64,000 nt of DNA from Antennarius striatus (Eukaryota > Chordata > Actinopteri > Lophiiformes > Antennariidae). Below are positions 48,756 to 60,300 of this stretch, piece after piece. The notes beneath the pieces are model-generated. The model saw only the letters and a program-made list of their open reading frames with translations, ran no database searches and was not told the origin of the DNA. The DNA lies in the NCBI RefSeq assembly GCF_040054535.1, contig NC_090781.1, forward strand, positions 9,427,982-9,491,981. Reading direction: 5' to 3'. The position numbers and the translations under genes are program-made. Within the stretch, counting starts at the first letter, position 1. Each line of letters starts with the position of its first letter.

Positions 48756-49177
48756 ATTTAGGTGATCAAAGAGTGTTTATCACCCCCAAGAAGAAAACAA
48801 TTGTCCCCCCGTCGCCTCCGCGACTATAAATAATATAATTTGTCTATAAATTGTTAGAAGTACACCTGTGCATAACATTTTATCCTTAAAGAAAACAAAA
48901 CAAAAGAAAAAAAAACAGGAAAAAAGATTTTGCCTGAAATAAAAACAAAAAACTTTTTAAATTTAAACATTTTGGCCATTTTATACTGAAAAATAAAATC
49001 AAGTAAATTAATGAATAATAATAAATTGAAATTCAGTTCAGCAACTATAACTCAGAAGCACAATATATAAAATACTTTCACCTACCAAAAAAAATGAATC
49101 TAATATTTGTGCTTGTATATTCTTTCTTTTTGTTATCGAAATGAGGAAGTCAGGATTAATGACTGGAATGAGCACGT
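48753..49177. other. Spacer, no gene seen
   Basis: AT-rich DNA where the exon 1 of a D1-linked receptor would be expected. I searched by eye for the GGIFPLHY-type motif of exon 1 and found nothing. Confidence 0.5.
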
Positions 49178-49502
49178 TTTACAGTGCCCAGCTTTCAAAG
49201 CGAGGCTTGAAGCATGATTCTGCAACTCTCAGCTCCTGTTCAATGTTTAACTTGGACCTGTACTTGGTATTCAGTGCAGAAACAGCAGAGAAGCCAGTCT
49301 CGCAAAGCTAAGATTTTGCAAAAGGTAGCAAAATGCCTATAGCCCTCTGCCCTAAGAGTGGATACTGACTTTCTACACTCAGCCAGAATTAAGTCAGTGT
49401 CCTGGATGTTAACCTCCATCTCATGTCAATTAACTGGTCCTCCTCTGCATAGCTGACACCAGTTGGAGTTGGTGTATTGAAGGGATCTCTCGCCCAGTCA
49501 TA
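49178..49502 (-). pseudogene. hAT transposase C-terminal fragment (ZBED5-like), broken
   Basis: Reverse-complement frames give YFPENSSQYDWARDPF, then YAEEDQLIDMRW, then FWLSVESQYPLLGQRAIGIL, then LCETGFSAVSALNTKYRSKL and FKPRFESW. This is the order and spacing of the hAT C-terminal dimerisation domain. In-frame stops and shifts separate the blocks, so it is dead. Confidence 0.85.
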
Positions 49503-49526
49503 CTGAGAACTGTTTTCAGGAAAGTA

Positions 49527-49838
49527 CCTTCTTGTTCGCTATGGTGATGGACAGGCTGACAGACAAGGTTAGACAGGAATCTTCATGGACTATGATGTTT
49601 GCGGATGACATTGTGATCTGTAGTGAGAGCAGGGAACAGGTGGAGGCTTATCCTGGAAAGGAGAGGAAAGAAAGTTAGCCGCAGTAAGACAGAGTACATG
49701 TGCGTGTATGAGAGGGACCCAAGTGGAAGAGTGAGGTTACAGGGAGAAGAGATCAAAAAGGTGGAGCATTTTAAGTATTTAAGGGTCAACAGTCCAGAGA
49801 CCAAAGAGGAAGTTAATGGATGTAGTGAAAGAGGACAA
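49527..49838 (+). mobile_element. RTE fragment with internal deletions
   Basis: Matches the reverse-transcriptase region of the RTE copies, including GATGTTTGCGGATGACATTG. It has one deletion after GGTGGAG and a second joining CAGTCCAGAG directly to ACCAAAGAGGAAG near the 3' end. Both element ends are missing. Confidence 0.85.
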
Positions 49839-50160
49839 TGCTCCAATGAATATTTTACACATTTTTGAAATGGTACCTTTTCCATGGTTGTTAAAGTTTC
49901 CTCCCAAGCACTGCCGAGGTGCCCGCGGGCAAGGTACCACCCCTCCCAGAAGCTGTTCATTGGGGGGCACACCTTGTCAAAGCTGCCCGCCACCCTGTGT
50001 CCCACTGTATAGTCGGCATGCTTACAGGCCCTCTAGTGTGTGTTTGTGTCTCTAAGGGCCTGTCAACACATATAGAATGCATGTTAATCAGTAAATGAGT
50101 GAAATAAACAGTTTCTCCATGTGGGATCAATAAAGTACATTTCTTCTTTTGAAGCTTGTA
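49839..50160 (+). repeat. Dispersed repeat, probable LINE/SINE 3' end
   Basis: The first 45 bp (AATATTTTACACATTTTTGA) recur at 62418-62460. The rest is a GC-rich block ending CATGTGGGATCAATAAAGTA, typical of a retroposon 3' end. Confidence 0.5.
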
Positions 50161-51340
50161 TAATGTAGTATAATGTTACTTGTTTGTCTGTTGAGCATAT
50201 CTCTTCATTTGTCCTCACCTGTTCGCATTTTTCTAGCATGTAAACTAATTCCCAGCATGCAAGCTAAATTTTGGTGTTCATTTTGATGTTCATTGTAATG
50301 TCAATTTAATTGGTCCAATAAATCAATCAGTCAATAAATTATCCCCAGATATAATTATTTTGTTAAAATGCTAACTATTTAAGGTGATACTGAATTATGG
50401 ACTGACTGATATGACATCTTTTTTCTTTTCGACGGTGAACTTTATTGCACATATTTACTAACATGTTATAAGCACTGAGAACACTGAAAATGAATACATA
50501 AATTGCATCACTGTTATCTCAGTGTTAATCTGGATATAATGGGACTTTGGGTCAATACAGCAGTGTCTTAAGATAAAAGTGTCATTTGTTCGGTGACTGA
50601 GCTCGAAAGTTTAACTACTCGTATCTCAAACAAATTTTATCCATTTAAAATAACTAAAATTATTTTAATCTAGCCTAGTAACAAAAAACCAAACCCCCTA
50701 AATTCTAAAAACAACAACAACATATTTTTATCAACTAATAAACATGCATACTTTTATTCTGTATATTTAAATATATATGAGCTACCTGAACGATGAAAAG
50801 AAACGCAAAAATCCAGAGCCCTTGCAAGCTACGTCTTTACTCCACAGACAACACAGGGGAAGGAATGAGATGCGTTCTCAGCTGATGTATCCATCTATCA
50901 ACTAGCCTATGAAAAAATTTTTGCTTTAAAGTTTTAGGAGACAATGTATCTTGTGGGGGTTGATTTAGTATTTACAATGGCTTGAACAGGAGGTTTGCTC
51001 ATGCAATAACAGGCAAGCCACTGACCCTAAAAAGGTAATTTCACAGGAGGTGATAAAGTTTGATAAACCGGGGATAAACATATTAATGTCGTAAATTGTA
51101 AATCTGTTGTTGGGGTGGGTTTGAACTGATAAAAAAGATGAAATGCTCTTACAATTGTCGTAGGAACACTCTCAAAGGGCTGCTTTCCATACCGGTATGT
51201 ATTACCGTGTCCGTAATTCATAATTCTTCAGACAATTAGCAATCCTCATTTTATTTTAGGAGAAGAAATTCCCTGGCAAAGCGGTGTCCCGATTTTTTCT
51301 TCCATGTTGAACAATTTGTGGACCGGCTGAAGACCAGCAA
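50161..51340. other. AT-rich intergenic DNA, no gene seen
   Basis: No receptor exon, no long frame and no transposon ends recognised. Confidence 0.55.
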
Positions 51341-51343
51341 GCA

Positions 51344-51357
51344 CACACACGTACACA

Positions 51358-51442
<85 letters not shown>

Positions 51443-51449
51443 ACACACT
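51344..51449. repeat. (CA)n microsatellite
   Basis: About 100 bp of CA dinucleotide with a few interruptions at its left side. The Cys-Val reading frames on the minus strand are artefacts. Confidence 0.95.
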
Positions 51450-52015
51450 GCTCTTTTTCGATTTCTCAAGCACCTTTAACACCGTGCATTCCCAGGTGCT
51501 GAGATGGTGCTGGATTTCGTTATTGACTTCCCTCTCCACAGCCCCAGTGGTCATTGGGAAGTGGAGGTGGTAGAAAATTAAGTACCTCAGACTGCAGCTG
51601 GAGAACAGACTGGACTGATTATACAGATCAGATATACTTCCTGGCCTTCTTTAACATCTCCTCTGAGCTCCTTCAAATATTCCACCAGTCAGTATTGTCC
51701 AGTGTGGTGTTCTACGCCATTGTATGTTGGGGTGGTGGCACAAAGGAAAGGGACATGGAATACCTCAACAGACAGTCAGAACCTGAACTCTGTGGAGACA
51801 GCTCTAGAAAGGAAGACCAGATTTAAGTTGAGAGAAGTCCGAGGAAACATCAGCCACCCCCTGCACACTGTCCTCTCCCAGCAGAGGAACTCTATGACTC
51901 GCAGCCTGCTGTCACAGAGGGCTTTATTTATGCCCTGTGCTATCACAGGGGGTAATATAAGACTCTCAGGAGAGGTGGGATGGGGGTGTTTAAGGTTAGG
52001 ATTGGGTAGATGAGT
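51450..52015 (+). mobile_element. Decayed CR1/L2/Rex1-like LINE fragment
   Basis: Frames match the reverse-transcriptase tail also seen at 52985-53380. ISSELLQIFHQSVLSSVVFY and AIVCWGGGTKERDMEYLN lie in one frame; neighbouring blocks (the VIGKWRW and KYL region) are shifted or carry stops. Confidence 0.8.
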
Positions 52016-52267
52016 GTCAAGGTCAAGGACCAGTGGATGAATAGCAAGAAGTGATGTATTTCAGATCCACTGGGGTGGAACCAGGCTGTTATTGGGATAT
52101 TGACCCACCCCATGATATTGTGATGGATTTGCCTGGGGACCTATCTCGCTGTACAGTTCAGCTTTTTACGTTTTTTGCTCGTTTAGGTCTAGTATTTGTC
52201 TGTTTTGTTCTGTATTATATATTTCATGTTGCTCGAGAAGCAACCACTTTAACTTGCAGTCTATTTT

Positions 52268-52481
52268 GATCAATCCATCAATCAATCAAGTTTTACTGTA
52301 TTTATATAGGGCTTAATCATGGCAACAGACATTTCAAAGCACTTTAACAGACAGAAGAATGCAACTGAACCCTCCAGAGCAAGCATACGCGACATTGGTG
52401 GGGAAAAACCCCCTCGTTGAGGAAGAAACTCCGGGCAGGACCCAGACTCTTTTGGGCAACCATCCGCCTTGACCAGTTAAG
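52268..52481 (+). repeat. Dispersed repeat R, copy 1
   Basis: Begins CAATCAATCAAGTTTTA and ends GCCTTGACCAGTTA. It is nearly the same as 62461-62660 (shared: GAAGAAACTCCGGGCAGGAC and CCAGACTCTTTTGGGC). This is a fish retroposon 3' end or SINE-like unit; the family is not identified. Confidence 0.75.
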
Positions 52482-52486
52482 ATAAG

Positions 52487-52984
52487 ATAAGATACACTTT
52501 ATTATCCCACACAGGGAAATTTGTCTTGGGCAAGGTGCACTTAGTCAGCATCAACGTTTTAAAACATACAAGACAATACAAAGATAGCAGCATTGTGTAT
52601 ACATAAAAGAGACAAAATGCCCAACCAAGAGGATATCACTGTCCTCAATCAATACTAAAAATACAACAACGAAGGAAATCAGTAAAACAAAATAAAGTGC
52701 GTAATAAAGTGCACAATAAAATAAAGCGGGACCACAGGTCTAATAAAAATATAAGTAAATATAAATAAAATGCAAAGCACCGTAACAATACGAGGGACCA
52801 AAAGTTCATGAGAAAAACTAACGAGAGTTTTGAACCACATTCTTCTCATTTAAAAGTGCATTAGAGATTGGAATGAAAGATAATTTAAAACGGTTGTTTT
52901 TGCAACCCTTGTTCTATAACGTCTACCTGAAGGTAAAAGCTCATAAACTCGGATACATGCCACATACAGAAGTACTCCGATGAC
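52487..52984 (-). mobile_element. LINE 3' end (minus strand)
   Basis: Reading right to left, RVYELLPSGRRYRTRVAKTT is the C-terminus of a CR1/Rex1-like LINE protein. An AT-rich 3' region and GATAAT-type end (TTTATTATCCCACACAGGG on plus) follow. It meets the plus-strand LINE at 52985 head to head. Confidence 0.75.
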
Positions 52985-54302
52985 ACTGCGATTGTGGCAT
53001 GTATCCGGGAGGGTGATGAAGGGGAGGACAGGGCATTGGTGGCTGACTTCGTGGAGTGGTGCCAACAGAACCAGCTCCAGCTCAACGTCTCCAAGACGAA
53101 GGAGATGGTGCTGGATTTCCGGCGGGCACCCCCCTCTCCACAGCCAGTGATCATCGAAGGCAGTGTGGTGGAGGTGGTAGGAAACTATAAGTACCTGGGA
53201 CTGCAGCTAGACAGCAGACTGGATGGTCACTGAACTCGGACTGTTTGGACAAGAAGGGGCAGAGTAGGATGTACTTCCTGAGGAGGCTGGCCTCCTTCAA
53301 CATCTGTCCTAAGCTCCATCTCATGTTCTATCAGTCCGTAGTCTCCAGTGTGCTGTCATACGCCATTGTGTGTTGGGGTGTGTTGGGTCTAAATCTCGAA
53401 CATTCACTCAAAAACTGTTCTAAGCTAGACCAGGGTCATCAGACAAAGGCACCCAGAGAGGTTTTAAAGTTTTACCAGCTGCAGCAGGGAGAGACACAGA
53501 AGAGATGCACTTGACTTGGTGCAATTCAAAGTAGACTCTGACTCTGTCCCACCCGGCTGCTTTCTTTTATTAAAAAATGGATAGAACAGGGTTAGATAAA
53601 GACGCGCGCAGGCGTTGTAACAGTTTAGATCACACACAAGGTCGAGAGCAATAAGACGTTTTTCTACATGTTGGGAGTTAACTTGTGGTTATCTATGTTG
53701 GAACATTCTAATCGTCATCAAGGTTGTAGCTGTCTGCAGTAGGTGATTAACTGGAACAGGATGTGTTTGTTAGTACATTCGGGTGCAGCACTTCTAAATG
53801 TAGATTATGACATTTTAGAAACACACATATACTTCATTTAAATTTTAGCTTATCTTACAGGGTGGTGGGGCCAGGAAAAGAGATATGAACCGTCTGAACA
53901 GACTCATCAACAGAGCATGCTCAGTGGTCGGGCTGAGCCTGGACTCTGCGGAGACAGTTCTGGGGAGCAGGACAATGTCTAAATTTAGGGCCATCATGAA
54001 CAACACCAGCCACCCCCTGCAGACCACCTTCTCCCAGTAGAGGAGCACCTTCAGTGACAGACTGCTGTCACACAGCACCTCTACAGGGGGGGGGGGGGTG
54101 GCGAGGTCAGCACGCGGTTAAATGGATTTAATTTAATTTTATACTGTTGGTATTTTAATTTTATACTGTTTATATTTTCATTTTCATTTTTTTAGTATAT
54201 GGACTGTTAATGCTACATATGTCTGTTAGTGTAGTGTATGTCTTGTGGTATGTTCTGTATCTATCTATCTATCTATCCATCCATCCATCTATCTATTTAT
54301 CT
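52985..54302 (+). mobile_element. CR1/L2/Rex1-like LINE, split by a solo LTR
   Basis: The reverse transcriptase begins in the catalytic region (YSDDTAIVACI) and continues through LQLNVSKTKEMVLDF, NYKYLGLQLDSRL and MFYQSVVSSVLSYAIVCWG. It resumes after the LTR with GARKRDMNRLNRLI and the 3' region, and ends in a (TATC)n tail (54258-54302). It is related to 47868-48637. A few frameshifts are present (for example at the GHTEL region, about 53230). Confidence 0.85.
53381..53859. mobile_element. Solo LTR (479 bp) with 5-bp target duplication
   Basis: The insertion begins TGTTGGG and ends CTTACA (TGT...ACA termini). It is bounded by the direct repeat GGGTG (53376-53380 and 53860-53864). Removing it restores the LINE frame around CWGGGARKRD. 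No internal retroviral or retrotransposon genes are present. The LTR class (Ty3/Gypsy or ERV-like) cannot be fixed from the sequence alone. Confidence 0.88.
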
Positions 54303-55700
54303 ATATTCAGGAAAAAGAATGTGAGAAGGATAAGACAAAACTCTATTCGCCAAACTCAGGGCTGACTTCTCAAAGATAGACTGGAGAGAAGGAGAGTCTT
54401 TCCTGCCAATCACCTTCATTGCCGTTTTCACCATTTTAGATATTTTAGATTTGAGCTGAACAGAGAGAGTTCCAAACCAGGCGGCTATGCCATATCTAAT
54501 AATGCTCAAAGGACTGAATCATAGAAAGTAGACATAACTCCTGAACTTACACCAAAAAGTCTCAGTCTACGGACAAAGTGTGGTCTTTGAGCCAATTTGG
54601 AACACAGATGGTCCACCTGAACATGCCATTTTAGCTGGTTGTCCATGTAGACCCCTAAGTACTTATAAGAAGCAACCTGCTCAATCTGCGTATTACCGAT
54701 AACAACTGGATCATGAACTCGGACATTTCTTGGGTCAAAGATCATTTCTTTAGTCTTAATGCTGTTCAAGATCTGGTGAATATTACCACATTCAGTATTA
54801 TAGTTGTTCATCTCCTGCATATAGCTCACCAGACTTTCGTCACCCCTCAGAAGGCTCAGTATAAGGCTCAGTTAGGTGAAAAAGAAATAAAATGCAGATA
54901 AGGACAGGTTTTCAGGAACGCTGCTTTAATTGGTGTGTATGAGCATTAAACCAGGGAGCTCGCAACCCCTGTTTTATAGTCTTATTTTTTGGTGCAGCAA
55001 TTAAATCTAAGGTTTTTCGCAGAGAGTCTGTTGTATTGTCAACTAACTCATCAATTTGAGATGGACTAACATTAACTGAGTTAAGAAAATGACCCACTGT
55101 GTAGTTCAGGTGCAGGATTAAATTAAGCATACTTGGGATTTCTTTCCTGAATTTATAGATAGGCCAGATGGAGTCAGTGTCTTTATGGTTATAGTTAGAT
55201 GAATTTAGAAATAATATGATCCGTTAAATTTTTAGTATAAACTTTTTTTTCAGGAAGGGAATTACACAATAGCCAAATGTCAAAATTTATCAGACAGTGG
55301 TCAGAGAGGATAGGATTTTGTGGAAAGATGAGTAACTCTTCAATTTCAAACCCATAAATCAGCACGAAGTCCAGAGTATGCTTAAACTGGTGAGTAGATT
55401 TCTGTACACACTGACAAAAGCCTATGGGGTCTAGTAATGACATAAATGCGCTCCTGAGGCTATCATTACTGTCGTCCACATGAATATTGAAATCATCAAC
55501 AAAAATGACCTCACAAGAATTAAACTAGTTAAGAAGTTGGCAAATTCAGATAGAAAGTCACTTTATTGATGAGGAGGACAATAATTTATGACAAATAATA
55601 GAGGCTGAAAAACTTTCTGGACTGGGTTTGATAGACTTTCAAATGAATTAAAGATCATTTTTAGTTTAGGGCTCAACTGTATTAAAAAAATGATGCAACT
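54303..55700 (-). mobile_element. Decayed LINE with EN and RT blocks, central deletion
   Basis: The right-hand part (about 55510-55195) reads as an endonuclease end (FKHTLDFVLIYGFEIEELL, then NPILSDHCLINF). The left-hand part (54829-54305) reads as a reverse-transcriptase C-terminus (SYKYLGVYMDNQLKWHVQV, then IIRYGIAAWFGTLSVQLK). The catalytic core between them is missing. Several stops are present. Confidence 0.75.
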
Positions 55701-56159
55701 CCTCCACCTCTGCCTGAAACTCGAGGAATCTGATAATTTAGATGACTAGGAGGAGTAGCTTCATCAAACAGAACACATCTATATGATAATCTGATATAAT
55801 GTCAGCTGATATAATACATCTTGGTATTCAGGGGACCACATTTTATTTTCTTGAACTCTGGAGCTGTTGGAGTCATGGTTTTGATTTTTATTAAATTTTG
55901 ATGTCCAGTTGCTTTCCTCTGGACTTGAAATGAATTAATTTTACGTGAATTAACTTTAAACAATCGGGGGACAGACAAAGTCTCAATAGTGTGTATGGTA
56001 GGTGGCAGTATGGTGCGTGACAGTATACAGTAGTGGGTGACAGTACAGTAGGTGAAAGTGTAGTGAGTAACATTACAGAGGGTGACGGTACAGTGGGTGA
56101 CTGTTCTAGGAGCGCAGACACCTGTTTAAGACTGTGACTCTGCATCCCGGTCTCAACTC
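55701..56159. other. Unassigned DNA between LINE and the gene 5 flank
   Basis: A tract at about 55985-56105 repeats GTGACAGTA / GGTGACGGTACAGTG-type units, a short irregular tandem array. Otherwise nothing is recognised. Confidence 0.45.
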
Positions 56160-57373
56160 AGCATTACAGTATAAATATAAAAAAAAATAGCATACTATGA
56201 GTTCTTACAGGTGCAGACTAATTGTTTGGCGACTCTGGTTCTGGAGAGATGAAAATACCCTACACCAAAATCAATCTGGTTGTTTATATCTGAATGTGTC
56301 ATTAAAGATTAAAGCAAAACAAACACATTCCATAAAAATGTATTTGTGTATTCAGCTAAAACACACATAAACACAACCAGTGGTAAAACACTGTAAGGAA
56401 AATACCTAATGTTTGAAACATTCAATCTTCTCTTCACTGTCTTGTCTTTTTATATGATGATTAAGAACTTGAGATTTTTGATTTTCTTTATTTTTTAAGA
56501 CGGGATAAAAAAATCAGTGATTTGACTCTCATCTCAAAACTGTGACTTCTTTCACAGATTTAATACATTATCAATAATGGTATATTTAATTCAAGCCAGG
56601 GCCTACTTCCTCAGTTTTTCTAAGAGAATCTTATTATTATTATTTATTTATTTATATTTAGAAAGAAAAAGAGTAAGCTGGTGAGCTAGAACTCAAAAGT
56701 TTACTGTTGTATGTGAAAAATTATTGAACTGGACCAAACTCAAGTCTTGGTTAAGTTAGAAGATTATAAGATAGAGGATTATAAACGACAAGAAAAGATA
56801 TAGAGAAGCACTATCTTAAAATTAAATCTGTTGTACTTTTTTATGTTATCCTTGGTATTTGTCTTTACCATGCATGTTGGATATATAGGAGATGCATGGT
56901 AATATAAATCCACTTGGGACTTTTATGTGAAAATAGAAAGTACTTGAAAAAATAGCTAATTATTTTAATCACCCTGTGAGAAACTAAAAGAATAACTGTA
57001 ATTGGATACAATAATACAAATCAATCAACTAATCATCATGTATGTAGGATGTATATTACTTTTAAATGGGAGAAGGCAATTTTCTTTGAATATAATTTAG
57101 ATGTGTACAAAAATGACCCTCTTCATCGTTGATACTGTGGTATATTCTATTTCTAGCATCACTGTGGAATGATGTAATTTTGTTCTATTTTTGCCAATCA
57201 ATCAATCCCCATAAATCCTTGCAACTCAGTAAATAGGGTGGAACCCAACCAGGTGTGTAATTAATAAGACACCCTGGTTGCCTGTCTTGATTATACAGTG
57301 TCAGCGCTGTGCAATTCAAATACAATTGCATGATTGGAAGACAAGTGTAGACAGTATCTCGTTGTCTAACAAT
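56160..57373 (+). promoter_or_regulatory. 5' flank of gene 5 (D2), partly duplicated as D1
   Basis: This is the immediate upstream DNA of gene 5. The segments 56160-56428 and 56815-57230 are the paralogous partner of D1 and hold the uninterrupted sites for the Rex3 and LINE insertions there. It is therefore the likely promoter-bearing region, although I can point to no individual transcription-factor site with confidence. The 56429-56814 block has no D1 equivalent. Confidence 0.55.
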
Positions 57374-60300
57374 ATGATTGTCAGTGACTTAATTCTTTGG
57401 CTTTATTCAGTTTGTGTCCTCACGTCTGTCCAAATAAACACCTTCACCTCTCCACCCCTGTCTGCCGCTAAGGAATGCGTGCTTCAAAATAGTTTTCAGC
57501 CGGCATTTATGGCTAAGGGTGATTTTGTTATTGGGGGAATTTTTCCCCTTCACTACAACCAAGAAATGCCAGACATCAACTGTACCTACAGACCACTGCC
57601 GGTGAAGTGCAATGGGTGAGTTAAATGGAAGTTTATGTTTTTGTCAAACCCTTCCTATTATTAATTGATTTTGATTTATATTCCCCAAGCTATAATATAT
57701 TTTAATGTCACCCAATATGTAATTCAATATTAATATACAGTCGAGGTTAATGGTTTCAGTTTGAGTTTTTAGATGTTTACAAAAAAATGTTTTATGGATA
57801 TGTGTTTTCGTCATTAAAAGAATTGCTGTGACGCATGTTCGACATGCAATTAGATTTATTTAGGAAGTTTTACGTGCAGGGTTTTGGTGGTGTTACAAAT
57901 GAGGTGAAAACTTTTCAGAATTTAATTTGTAAGACTTAATGCATTGACAATTACGAGGACATTTACTCAAAAATAACTGAAGAATTCTCAAACGCATGCT
58001 CTGAGAAAACTTAAAAAACATGTATAAGACATGACAAAAATTCAGAAAAGAAAAAACACTTAAAATAAATGAATGTGAAATTGATCTTTTCTATTAAGTT
58101 TTTCTGATATCTGCTGCAGCTTTAGTCCAAGGACTTTTCGCTGGGCACAGACTATGAGGCTTGCAGTGGACGAGATAAACCAAAGCATAAAACTGTTGCC
58201 TAACTACACCCTTGGATACAAAATATTTGATTCATGTTCCCATCCACTGACTGGTCAGAGGGCTGCTTTGGCCGTAGTGAATGGGATAACTGACTCTCTT
58301 ATGTGTCGTGGTGCCTCTCCGCTCCTCTCTGTGGTAGGGGAGGCTGGTTCAGCTCAATCTATTGTTGTGTCAAGAATCCTGCAGCCATTTAAAATTCCAA
58401 TGGTAATGATGACTATTACTATGTAAATCTCCAAGATTATAATGTATTTAACCGCACTGTATTCTTGCTTCCTCTTACAGATCAGTTACTTTTCTTCATG
58501 TGCATGTCTATCTGACCGAAGCCAGTATCCTACCTTTTTCAGAGTGATCCCTACTGATGACTATCAGGTAGCATCTAACCTTAGACTTTAAAAAAAAAAA
58601 AAAAGATAAGTTTTCAGTGCTGAAAATATCTTTTGAAAATACAATATCTATATTTATCAGGAAAATACTCTGTATTTGTTAATATCAAATTAAATTCACT
58701 TGTGCTTTGAAACACAGGTGAGGGCCATTGCACAGCTGCTAGTACACTTCAACTGGACTTGGGTGGGGCTCATACGAGGAGACCATGAATATGGGCATCT
58801 TGCAGTGCAAGGTTTACTAAAAGAATTAAAGGATACCAGGGTGTGTATAGCATACCAAGAAATGATCCCCCTGCTATATAATACAGAGCGGGCACTGGAG
58901 ATTATAGAGGTAGAAAAAGTGGCACGTTGTATTGAGTTTCACACAGTTTGAGAGCATTAATTAAATTGCCCATTTTGTAGTATTATCTTATTACACCTCA
59001 CCTGTTAGAGATTTAGTCTGAAAAAATACACATGTCTTGTTGTTTTTATCCATATGGTTCTTTGGTATTGCTCCTTTAGTTTTGAATACTTTTGTATTGT
59101 GTTTTTTTTAATTATTTCCCTTTTGTCCATTGAAAATTCTTTCCTCCCTTATTTGCCTCTGTGCACAGGTAATACGACACTCTTCAGCAAAAGTGGTGGT
59201 GGTGTTTTCAGGCGAGGGGGAGATGACGCCTTTTTTGAGAGATTATATGATCCAAAATGTCACTGGAATCCAGTGGATTGCCAGTGAAGCCTGGGTCACA
59301 GCATCTGTCTTTACAAGGAGTGAGTATTACCCCTACATGGGGGGCACCATCGGATTTGGAATCAGGAAAGGTCATGTATCAACACTCAGTGACTACCTGA
59401 GGACTGTAAACCCTCAGCTATATCCTAATAATCCACTTGTTAAGGAGCTGTGGGAGGCTTTGTATGGTTGTAGTCCTTCTTTCTCTCCTGGCAATCGTTT
59501 TCCTCCATGCACTGGACAGGAGACTCTATTGGATCAACATGCAGCCTACATGAATACTTCTAGCCCTAGAGTGGCCTATAATGTGTATAAGGCTGTATAT
59601 GCAATTGCTCATGCCCTCCACAACCTTCTGCTTTGTCAAAAAGGCAATGGGCCTTTTCAAAACAACTCATGTGCTCAAAGCGACAACATACACCCCTGGC
59701 AGGTACAACTAGTATGCCCACAAAAATAATGTATTGAAAATGTTTAGTTCAAAAAAGCATTTGATGATATCTATTGGTTTTCAAGCTCCATCACTATCTT
59801 CAAGAGGTGACATTTCATATTTCGGGACAGAAGGTGAACTTTGACCTGAAGGGTGACTCCATACCCTATTATGACATAATCAACTGGCAGAGAGGCACAG
59901 CTGGGAACATTGAGTTTGTCAATGTGGGGCTTTTTGATGGAACCAAACCACCAGGAGAGGAGCTGGTGATCCAGGAGGACAGGATCATATGGGCGGGACA
60001 TTTGAGTGAGGCAAGCTGCAGAAGCTGTATTTTTACCTTCATCAGGTGGCAACTATTGAAGGTCTGTAGGTTGAGGTGGAAGTGAGTCAGGTGGACAAAA
60101 ACGATTGATCTGATCAGTTACATTTCATTATTTGTATAGTATGATTAGTTTCCAGTCTAACAAAACTTATTTCACTTTCAAGTAACACAGCAGGAGAATT
60201 TATTTTTTCAATGACTGTCATATTTTGTTGCACAATGTTGTTGTTGCATTAATGTCCTCATGAATACTTTGGATTTAAATCTCCCATTTCTCCAACCACC

